Shown one piece after another: positions 50,301-62,300 of a stretch of 64,000 bases of DNA. The stretch comes from Eumeta japonica (taxonomy: Eukaryota > Arthropoda > Insecta > Lepidoptera > Psychidae), in the NCBI GenBank assembly GCA_005406025.1, contig BGZK01000018.1:310001-374000 (forward strand), read 5' to 3'. Each line of letters starts with the position of its first letter. The first letter of the stretch is position 1. The translations under genes and the position numbers were made by a program. The notes below the pieces were generated by a model. It was not told where the DNA came from. It saw nothing but the letters and a program-made list of their open reading frames with translations, and did no database searches.

Positions 50301-53300
50301 CACAAATTGTATAACTCTTATGAATTCCTGAGACAGAATGTAATATTAAATTTTGCATTAACAGGGCTTTCAATGTTTACAGAATCATCATAACTATGTG
50401 ATTAATTTTTGTTCTGGCACAAAAAATATTTCTAACTTTTCATTAAGACTTTCTATGTTAAACAGCCTTTAAAAAAATAGCATGACATACACAAATATAA
50501 AGCTATATTTGACATAGATGTAAGATAATATCTTAAATGTTATACAGTGGAATCTCAATAACTTGAACCTCGTTAAATCGAAATCCTCAGTAAGTCGAAA
50601 AAAACTGCCATTCCCTTCTGATGAACCCCTAAATACGTGGTATCTTGAATTATTTAGACTTTGTAACTCCCTTTGTAACTCCCCTATGAAGTATTGATAA
50701 TACATATTTATACTCTATAACTCGACGTCTTACTCGGAATTCCCTGAAATAATAGCAATAAATTCCAAAATGAATCTTCGGGTTCGGGGCTTCTAATCTA
50801 TTTTTTTTGTCTTGTACACGTGCAATGAATGAATACATTCATGAAACTTTCTAAGTAACACAGCTGTGAAGTTATGTTTGTTCCTAGTCGACACAGTCAT
50901 ATGTATCTCGAAGTTCTTGTTAAGTCGAAAACTCGTTAACTCGAATTTTTTTGGACATTTGAGTTATTGAGATTCCACTGTATTTTACATTCACAGGTTA
51001 TGTAAATAATAATGATATTCTTTTTAAAAGAAATAAAACCAAGATTTTTGATGAATACCAGTTCATAGATTATTATATAATTATAATTTTACATGCAAAT
51101 AATAAGCTTAGACATTATTTAAAATGTACTCACCAATTTTGTCACTAATTTTAAGTAACAAAAATGATAGTTGATCTGCAGATGTTATGATTGAAGCGTT
51201 AGACTTATATTTCACTTTGATGCATTGTGCAGCTTCATGTAAAGTCCATGGTGGTGGAAGTAATTTATTTTCATTCGCTGAAGAATTTTGCTAAAAAATG
51301 CCCATTATTACTCAATGAATTAAAACTACACGACTTATGTGAAATGATATAATAAAATAATTTAGAATTTACATAAAATATTTCATGCCTTTAAACTTCT
51401 ACTTTCATAGATTTTATTACAAATTATTTAATTAGTAGAGATATAAATTTTTTAAAATGAAAAATGTTTAATAACATTAAAAATAAATTATATTTTTAGT
51501 AACTTTTGATAATGCAATATAATTTATGATCTAACAAGTTAATCTTGAGATATAAAACTATATAAAATTAGTTTTCCACAAGCAGTTTGACCATAGAATA
51601 TGAAAAAATGAATGTATCCCTTCAATTTTCATATTCTATGATTTTCCTGTCAATCTCAATCTTGTTTCTGCTTCCATTTCTGGTCTTAGTACTATTGTTC
51701 ATACTGTTCTTGATTATAATGACTTAATTTCGGTCATGCTCTTGATTCTAATTTTGATCTTACATTCAGTTTCGACCCCGGTACAATTCTCAATTTCTCT
51801 CCATTACTCAAGAAGTAAAGCGCGTTGTGATCAGAAGGTTGAGTTTGTTTTTTTTTTCAAATGAACATTGTGCCATCTATAGGCCTTCGATATTAACAAA
51901 CATTTGTCTTGTAATTTCTCACGCTAGGTCTCTAAATCTGTACTTTTTTGTATATATCTCTATAATTATCGGATGTAAGGAAAAAGCATTTTTTCCTAAC
52001 ATCTGACTTATTTTTCCTAACACTCGATTTAAATGAAATAAAGCCTATAATCCAAGCCAAAATCTATCTACCCATGAAAACCGCATTATAATCCATCCAG
52101 TAATTTCAGAAATGCGCGCGACAGAAAATTTAAAAATCGTTATTTTCTCTTATGTTACTTTTCTCTTATAGTCCCCTATCCATTTTGCATGCATACCTTT
52201 AATCTAGACACACCGGTTCTACTATTTTATTATATGTATTAATTATTATAATTTTATATACCAATGTCGTGTTCATAATACAGAATAGTGATATAAAAGA
52301 GTTACCAAAATATAAAAACTGAATTAATCAATTATCATAATTGAGTCTGAAAACTCCACAATATAGACCAAATGGTACAGAGCCATATCAAGCATATGGC
52401 AACGAGATAACATTAACAATATTTACCTGAAGAATCTGAGTCAAAACCTCTTCCATTATTTGCACATATCTTGACAGCCATTCATCGCAACCCATCTTAA
52501 ATTTCTCTTCTATAATCTTATCCGTAAAGTTAAATAGAAATCGTTCTTTTGTCACCTCATTATTTTCTCCATCAATGTTGTATCTTAACTTTTCATTAAT
52601 AGCTTTTTCCCCAATATCATTACTTTTGGTTACATTTGAACTTTGACTATCGTGCAATACAATTTCGTCCATATCTCTGGCATTAGTAAATTCACTCACG
52701 TAATTTGTTACTTCTTGAGGCATATGTGTGGATACAGATGTAACTGTGTCTTCTAAATCATTAGATTCTTCTTCCTCGGTATTTTCAGATTGTTGAAATG
52801 TCATGTCATCGCTTGATTTGTAATGTTTTCGCACGTTCGGTTCACAGGCTTTATTAATATGAAGATCTTGCGATGAATATTTGTTTTTAGATAATTCGTT
52901 TGCTACTAATTTTGCAAGGGTAATTTTTGGTTTTGTCGGATTCTTTGAACTTTCATTTGAAACGTTTTTATTTACAATATTTTTCCTTCGCCATTTAAAT
53001 GGCCTTTTTTTAGTGCAGATAGTTGTGACGTCATTTAAGGCATTATTGTTACTGCGTTTCAAATGTATCTCTCTTTTTTTGTTCTTCTGTACATCTGACG
53101 CATTAACTGCAAAACAGTTATCAGTGTTGTTGTTAATTTTGTTAGTAATAGTATTTTGTATATGTGCAAATCTGTCACTACATACACCTTTTTTTGTTTG
53201 TTGCAATGACATGTTTGTTTTATTTTGTACAATATTTTCAATGTTATTTGTTTTCTTAATATTCATATATTGAGGGCCTCGATTTCTTGTACACACAGAG

Positions 53301-56300
53301 TTATGATTTACAACCTGATCACAATTTTTATGGTCATTATTATATACAAAACCTTGACATAAATCGTTTTCATTGATAAATAAATCACTTTTCTTCACTG
53401 TAGTCCTTTCCATTTCTTCACTGGTTTGACATTCAACATCTTGTTTGTTATTGAATGCAAATGTTTTACTAGAATTAATATTATTATCTTCTGATGTAGA
53501 TTTATTACTGGAAACATGCCGTTGAAGGCCACGTCTTTGTGGTGAAGTAATTTTCCCTAAATTAAATTTATTTTGCCACATAGTAGAATTTTTGGAATTA
53601 TCTGTTTGATGAATATTAGATTTTGTATTTAATCTAGTATTATTTATTAAAAAATTGCTTTGTTTGAATACAGCATCACCTTTTCTGTTGTTTTCTATAG
53701 TAATCTTTAAAGGTGCTGGCAAAAATGTTCTCTCTGGTTCTTTGCCAGATAAGTACTTCTTCATATTTTTTACAGTAAAGCTTTGAATACCACATATGCT
53801 TGATTTAATGATAAGATTTTCATCATTGGTAAGAAGAATCTACAATAAAAAAAACATATTATTTTTTCATTTGGAAAATTGTTTGTTCACATTTCCTTTG
53901 AATGAAATTATTTATATGATTCTAAAACTAAAACCTTTCAGCGAAAAATCTAACAGAAAAAAAGGAAGCTATTATTTCAACTAGAAGGTAACAGACGCTA
54001 CTGCGAAGCAGTAGGTGTTCAGTTTCAAAACATAAAATTTTAATTTTATTATTTAATGGTTCCGGACAGACTTAAAAACTGTAACTGTCCTTTTAACCTT
54101 GCCATAGACAAATAAAAACACATTACTAAACATAGTTTTTTTATATACCAAAATTAAGAAGCTATCCTATTAAAATATTTTAATGAAAAGTGGAATGGGA
54201 CAAAGTATGGCTAATGCTATATTGCAAAAATATACAATGTGTCCAATAAATATCGGATCAAAATGAGGGAGGAGAAAGTCCAGGTCCTGCTCTATCAGAA
54301 AAACTGAAATCACCTTAATGACAAATAACACGGTTTTTAAAATATTTACACTTTTTTGTTTTTTTTTTAAATAGTCACCTTTAGTGAGTTTTTTGGTTTT
54401 TTATATCTATTTACCCATGTTTTTTAATTTTTTATGTTTGGATGAGGCTACTAAATAGAGGTGCTGTTACATGCAAAAAAGATTTTTAAAATACATGTTT
54501 TAGTTTTTTTTATAAAATACAATCGCGCGGATCGCGCGGACCGACGTTGATGGATCGTCCTCTATTTCGTCCAATACATCGTCGTCGTTGTCAAGCCTTG
54601 GTCTTCCTTCTCCGCCACGTTGACCAGGAATTCTTCCTTCAACGTAAGCATTATGCAGTCTAATAAAGACGCGATAATCAGGATGCAGTCTTGCGCGAGG
54701 AAACCGTTCACGATAAAGGGCAGCTGCTCTTCGGGCAATACCGCCACATTCGCCGTAAATCAAATGCATTTCTGCATATTCCCGTGACGTATATTGATGG
54801 CTCAAGGACATTTTAAATTATTAATATAAACCCAAAGCACGTGTCAAAGTCTAAAGTCTAAAAATAATAACAAAGCGCAGAACAGTTTAGCAGTCTCTAT
54901 GGTTAGCGAGAACAACAGAATATGAACAGTACTGAATCGCTTGAACATAATCGCAGAACTGAGTCAAATGGCAACGCGGCGTTGCCAACGATAACTATAG
55001 CTCGACCACAACTTGCGGCGCCTTAGGTAGGGGCGGGTGCGGGGAATAGTGCACTGTTCACACGGCGTGATATCTTATGTTTAATTGTGTGAAACAGCTC
55101 GCAGATTCACTTTAAACGTCCGTTATAAACGAAAGACTGTCTCGCACTGTCCCCGCTACCCGCCCGTACCTAAGGCGCGCAAGTTTAGAGTGATCGAGCT
55201 ATAGAATATGCAACATCACAACTTATGTGCAAGAAAGAGACAGAGTATCACAACGATGCATAAATTAACGCTGTGTAACCGGCGGTGCTTGGTAACCAAC
55301 TATTTTTAGTGGGATATTATTTTGGAAACTGGAAATAATTTCTTTGATTATTTATTTGTTTTCATAATATTGGCGTCGTGTTACGTTCATAAGACAATAT
55401 TTTTTATTTATACAATTATTTTATAAATGATACCAGTTTGAAATTTGGACTAAATGGGCATGTTTTAAGATGATGGACAGTCTACATTTCATACATTTTT
55501 TACAGTGTGAACAATCAAAATTTTACAATGTGAGGTGGGATAGAGTTAATTTTGTGAATTAAGTATTTTATAAAAAACTAAAACATGTATTTTAAAAATC
55601 TTTTTTGCATGTAACAGCACCTCTATTTAGTAGCCTCATCCAAACATAAAAAATTAAAAAACATGGGTAAATAGATATAAAAAACCAAAAAACTCACTAA
55701 AGGTGACTATTTAAAAAAAAAACAAAAAAGTGTAAATATTTTAAAAACCGTGTTATTTGTCATTAAGGTGATTTCAGTTTTTCTGATAGAGCAGGACCTG
55801 GACTTTCTCCTCCCTCATTTTGATCCGATATTTATTGGACACATTGTATTAAGTCAATAAAAATACTATGTGGAAAAATATTTTTTACATATGATACTTA
55901 AGCAGTAATCTCAAAAGTGATCTCATTTTCCCATAAATAATGTGAGAATGATTCTGGCCCTTATGTTATTATATCTTGTGATTATACCTTTTGCGGAAAT
56001 ACTAGCCTTCATTAATTTTATGTGCTTGACTTCTCAGTGATGTTTATTTGTTTTTAATATATTGTAAAAAAAAAAAGTAATACATCAAAAAGTGAGCATC
56101 CAGCAGCAGCAGGAAATACGCTGTTACAGATCATATAATTTATGTTAAATGTATTAGTTTATTCTTGCTCTTTTAATTTCATCATAAAGTTTTCAATGAA
56201 ACATAAAAGATTAAAGACATCAATCCCATAGTGAGCAATCGTTTTTTAATGTTACTAACGAAAATGTGACAAAAGCGTAAATTTATTATTAAGAGACTGG

Positions 56301-59300
56301 CAAATTGAATAGAGGGAGACTGCCAGAAACATGTATTAGTAAAGAAAGCATAAATGAAATAATTCTTCAATATTTAGGCATACGCAAGGTTAATGGGGCA
56401 TTAAAATGTTGACTCCGTTCAATTTAAAATAATGTATAAAATGATGATGTACCATTGGACTGATCTGATGATAGAGCCAGAAGGTAAGCTCAGGATCTCC
56501 ATAATGGGACAATATATCATAGCCGTATTTGAGTTAATTGAAATTATGATGAAATGCGATTTGACCATAATTGGCTTTCCGAGTCTGATGTTGGAGTCGG
56601 AAGGTTGGCATTTGAACAACATATCCTAGTCATGTTTAAACTTATAGGAATTGTCTTGAGATGCAATTTGTACATGATAGGTATCCAACATTTAGTGATG
56701 GAACTGAAAAGTAGGAACTAGAACTCTATAATAGAATAGCATAACATATCCATGCTTAAACTTGTAGGAATTGTCGTGAGATGTCTTTTGGCATTGATTG
56801 GCTTTCAAAGTCTGATGAAGAAATCAGAAACTTTGCACTGAAATCTATTATCGAAATAGCCTATGCTAGCCGTATTTGGACTTATTGGAATCGTCTCAAA
56901 ACATACCAGTTCTAAATGATTTTCAGAGTCAGATAACAAATATGAACATTGGAATTCCATAATAGAACAGCATATCATAACAGAATTTGGGCTATTTGAA
57001 ATTATGCATAATTCTGTTCTAAATTATAGCGTTGCCTTGAGATTTGTGGTTCTACCTAAAGTTAGAAATAAGCTGAGGTCCGAATGGTTAAGAGACAATG
57101 GTTAAAAATATCTTGGTACATGCATCACCTTAGGTGCATCCCTAAGTAGTAGTAGCCTCACCATTGTACTTCTACTGCAAAGAGATCAACCTAACATGAA
57201 AATTACATAAATTTCGAAAATTCTAAAATGGCTACATGTTCTCTTAAAATATACAAGTCGAAAATAAAAAATACACTCTTGTAAGTAGACACTGGATAAA
57301 AAACCGAGCAAGTGCGTGTCGGACCACACGCAATGTTATATAATTGCCTGTCACAATATACAGACTTAGAAGGGGGCATTTTGTTTGATACTATGAACCT
57401 ATTAATTGAATTCACACTGTAACGGCTATCATAACATATAAAAACAGATCCCCCGTATTGCATAATGTGAGATGTTATTTACAGTTTTTCTTATGACTTC
57501 ATTATATATATATACTACTCCCGTGATCTTCTCAGATATCATAGCATAACCATTTACCAATCGGAGAGGGGAACACATTTGACTCTATCAAAAATAAACA
57601 CTTTGTAGCTTAATATTTCACAAACGGATCCCTAGATCAAAAAATGATTTCCACAGGCCTGCAATGTTTTAGGATGAGCTATCCAATGATATACCACATG
57701 GGATGAACGAAAAGAAAATCGACCCCACTTTACATATAGGAGAGGAACTACAAAAATTGTTTTTTTCAAGATTTTATTTTATGACTTTGCCAATGTGATT
57801 AATATGTATACCCATACTAAATTTCAGTTTTTTAGTATTAAGGCTCTGAGCGAAGCCACGGACAAGCAGATGAACGAACGAACGGGCATAATGAAACTAT
57901 AAGTGTTCATTATTGACTATGGAACCCTAAAATACTTAACGAACCCGTTCTCTCAGTCTACCCTAAATGAGTCTGAGTGTAAACCATATTTGTAATAAAT
58001 TATAATATGTGTAAAAGTGTAGAATGCTTTTCTTCAAAAATAAGTAAATAAATTATTTTGTTTCTTAATCACCTTACATTTTACACTAAAATATTATACT
58101 AAATCATAATCTATCAGTTTGCACTTAAACTTTTTCATAGTAGACAATGAGAAAAGGTTCGATAATTATTTTTTTCTTTTTCATATAGTACCTATCTACT
58201 TATAAAAGCATGTATTCTTTGTTTATTATTTTTTTCAGTAGAGGTAGGGAGATAAAAATTATCTCTAAAATAATAACCTGTGATGAGATCTGAATGTGAC
58301 AATACAATCTCAAAAGTAAACAAGAATTCTTACATGATAAATTCAAAATAAAGTCTCCTTGAATGTTTAAGATTCATCTATCTGTAGGAAAACAAATAAC
58401 AACTATATTTAGGGATGTTGAAAGGACATTAATTATAGACTTTTTCCCAAAAAACAATAAACCAATTACAATAATGGGCACAAAACAACTATACAGAGAA
58501 TTGAGACAAATACAATGATTCTTTTAATTTTATATTGTTTTCAGTTAGGAACTTCAGTTATTTATTAACTTCTGTGTTATCATCTTTAAAACTGACAATC
58601 CATACAAGCTTTCATAACCATTTGACCTCCTTAGTGAACAGATTTCAAAAAATCCCACGGACTACTTACTCAGGGTATTAAAAAAATATATAAATTTTGA
58701 TTCTTATTTCAGTAGCTTCTGTACAATTGATTCAATTAAGGCGTATTTTATTTATGTATCAGCAAAACTGTTTCATGTATTATAATATATTAGGAGTATA
58801 AATAAGTTTCCGCCGTTTTTTGTCAAAAAAATTATATTTATTGTGAAAGAATGGTAATGTAATTTTAATCAAAGTATTATCCGTCACTAGCAACTACTTT
58901 TTTCCATTTTTCAGGCAGCGTTCGGATTCTAAGTCTGAAGAACTCTTTATCTTTGAGGCTATCCATAAATCAACCCAATTTTTGGTATCTTCATATGATG
59001 TGAACCGTTGCTCAGACAGAGCATGTGCCATTGACCAGAGCAGATGATAGTCGGATGGCGCAATGTCTGGTGAATATGGCGAGTCGAATAGTACTTCCCA
59101 ATTAAATGTTTTCAAATAGTTTTTGAAATAGGAACCGCTACATACAGACTGCTCGTCTGCATGTAGTGGTCGAGCTATCATATAGAAGAATAATTTTGTC
59201 ATGTCTGGAGTAGTATTGAGGGCGTTTTTCCTTCACAGCTTGGCTTAATCTAATCAATCGTGTTTGGTACCGAGTTTCAGTGATTGTTTCGCTTGGATTA

Positions 59301-62300
59301 AGCAACTCGTAATACACCACACCCAGCTGATTCCACCAAATACACAACATGAGTTTTTTTCCATGAATATTCAGTTTTGCTGTGAATGTCGACACGCGGC
59401 CATGTAGTCCCCATGATTTTTTTCCTTTTGAATTATCATAATGTATCCGTTTTTCATCACCAGTGACAATCCGATGTAAAAAACTCTTTTTTGTGCCTAG
59501 CTAGCAGCATTTCACTCGTGCACAATCGGCGTTCAACATCTCTTGGCTTTAATTTGTATGTAATCCTTGTTTGTTTATGAATCTTTCCTAACGATTTGAA
59601 ACGATGCGAGACAGCTTGCTGCGTGACTTCTAAAGTAAGTGTGTGTGTTCGAGATGAATCTTCCTTCAATAATTCCTCCAATTCTGCATCCTCATAAATT
59701 TTTTGACTTTCCACTGCGATCTTTGTCTTTACGTCAAAATCAAAGTTTTTAAGCTTTTGAAACCACTCACATATTCTCTCACTCAAGGCAGCCTCATTAT
59801 ATGCTTCTAAGAGCAATCAATGTGCCTCAGCTGCACATTTTTTTAAATCAAAGAAGTAAATTAAAAGTTCTCGCCAATGACGCTTATTTGGTTTAAATTT
59901 AGACATTTTTGGATAAAAAAAATATATGATGCTAATATGAAGTAATAATATGATAAGGTTATGTTGTTCTTGAACGAGCAATCTAATTTTCAAGCGGGTT
60001 ATCATCTGTGAATTCTGACGTAAGCCTCGTGCCATGCCATCTCTCTCAAAACATTGGAAACTTATTTTTTACTCCTAATAATATGAATATATACAGAATA
60101 AGTACTTACAACATGAAAGCTCTGACTAGCCAATTGTAAACAACAATTCAATATATCATCATCTTCTTTTGGGCAATTGATATTTCTATCTTCTGCTTCC
60201 ACTGCAGTTTGCGCTGAAAAAAATTATCAGAATGTATTTAATAATAGCCATCTAATAGTATCTACATTTTTCTCTATGATTGTGACTAGATTTTGTTTCA
60301 TTAAAAACCAAACGACTAGTTTGGTTTTTAATAATGGTACATCTTACAGTAATTGATAAATGGAGTAAATAATAGATGCCTCATTAATCAAAATCCATCC
60401 AGCGGTTGGAATATTTTGAAAATAAAGAACATACTTACATACATACCCAGATATACATGAAAAATATAACTCTGTTTTTGCTGTCGCACAATCAAAAATG
60501 TTGAAAAATCAATTAGAGTAATGTGAATCATCAAAGTAGTTGTTAAAGTATATAATAATTTCAATTTGTTACCATTTATTTTATATTACTTCTAAACATA
60601 CAAATAATACTTTTGTGATCACTTCCTAAAACTCTTTATTGTCATACCCCATTTGATATGTTTGGAAAAAAAGATTTTTTTTCAAAATGCTTAAATTGCA
60701 GCCAAGTATTCACCAAATTTAAAAATATTAACTACATGGTAAGACAAATTATCCACAGAATACTTCTCGCATATGGAATATATTGTTTGACATATTTCTT
60801 CATTTTATGGCATACCTACCTACTACAGAGGTACGTGCATTAAGCTCCTTAGAGATATAACGCCGCGCCCGTTGTGCCATTCCTACTGTGCGTAAAGTGT
60901 GATTCCTAAACATGTCACTGCACTGAGACTCCAACTCATCATGCACACGATAAGGTATCATCATGCGACATTTACTATCTAAAATTCGGATATTTATATT
61001 AAAATAAGTTACAAAAATGTGATATTAAAAACTTGATATTTTATAATGTCTTACCTGATTTGACCAACATATTTACAAAGAACAAATTACTTAATAAAAC
61101 ACATGTGTCAACGACGATAAACCATAAATCATTTCTATCATTAGGCTTGGAAAGACGTTTAAGAGGAGTCACATCAATTTGTGGTAATGTTCCATGAAGA
61201 TCCATATCGTCCTAAGAATTAAAGGAAGTGTTTTATGACAGACAATCTTTAATTATAAAATATACAAATAACACAACTTGATTAAAACTATAATATTTAA
61301 GGCCATCTGGATCTCCAGAAATTAAAATTCTCAATCCCAAGATTTGTTCTAGTAAGGTATTAAAATTGATAAACTAAAACCATTTATGCAATGAAGCCAC
61401 CAATATTGCAAATGTCAAATGAATATGCTATTGACTTTTAATTCTTCGATATTTCACTAGGGGTAATTAAATATTAAGTCAAGGAAAATTTTTTCATATG
61501 TTACAAAGAAAAAGTTACAGTAAAATCTCTTTTGTTGTGGTGTTTGTATCTGGCTAGTTTTGATACCTTTAAATAGATGACATGTAAAACAAAATAAAAA
61601 AGTGTCCCGTCATTTTTCTATTGTTTTTCTGTTGACCAAAATGATTGAATCTAACATAGAAATTCGAAACATTTTTTGCAGTTTTGTTACAAAAAAGGGA
61701 AAAATGTGACACGAACCTGGAAAAAAAAATTGTGATGTTTATGGACCTAATGCAGTGTCAAAGATGAACCTCGCTCTGGTCAAACTGTTACAGATAGTCG
61801 ATGCCATTTTGGAAAAACCAGAGCAAGATCAGCATATTAGTTCTTAAGATATAGCTGAAAAACTCAGGACTGACTACAAAACCATTTTGACCCATTTGAA
61901 AAAAGCTCAATACTTGAGTCCCACATGAGCACACTGAAAGAAATCTAATGAATCGCATAGTCCAGGACATGTGAAAAGGATCATAGTCCAAAAGCAAGTA
62001 AACTCCACAGACTATAGTGAAATCCGGATTAACTCGTAATAAGTTGATGCTATGTATATGGTAGAATTGAAAGGGCATTTTAAAGGGCCCAGCCAAACCA
62101 TCAATTTGGATCTCTACTGCCAACAACTGATGAAACTTGAGCAAGAACTAGAGAAAAAAATTACCAGAATTAATCATCAGGAAGCGTGTGGTTTTTTTAA
62201 CCATGTTAATGTCAGACCACACACATCTTTAGCCACTCAGTAAATATTGAGAGTTTGGTTGGGAATTGGGATGTGTTAATGCATCCACCATACAGCCCTG

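Larger units (their letters stand above)
54235..55846 (-). mobile_element. Long-TIR Tc1/mariner-superfamily element with deleted transposase
   Basis: Nearly identical inverted repeats of about 285 bp (54235-54520 and 55563-55846) start CAATGTGTCCAATAAATATC and are flanked by TA (54233-54234, 55847-55848). They differ mainly by a short T run. The 1-kb interior holds only the start of a transposase on the minus strand plus a nested palindrome. Too short for a full transposase, so it needs one in trans. The near identity of the repeats suggests recent formation or insertion. Confidence 0.9.

Noticed and set aside
52881..53273. 130-codon plus-strand open frame
   Set aside because: Antisense to the large SWT1-like exon; its Phe/Leu-rich translation is the complement of Asn/Lys codons.
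56419..56629. Overlapping 65-codon frames on both strands
   Set aside because: They lie inside the degenerate tandem array and have no domain.
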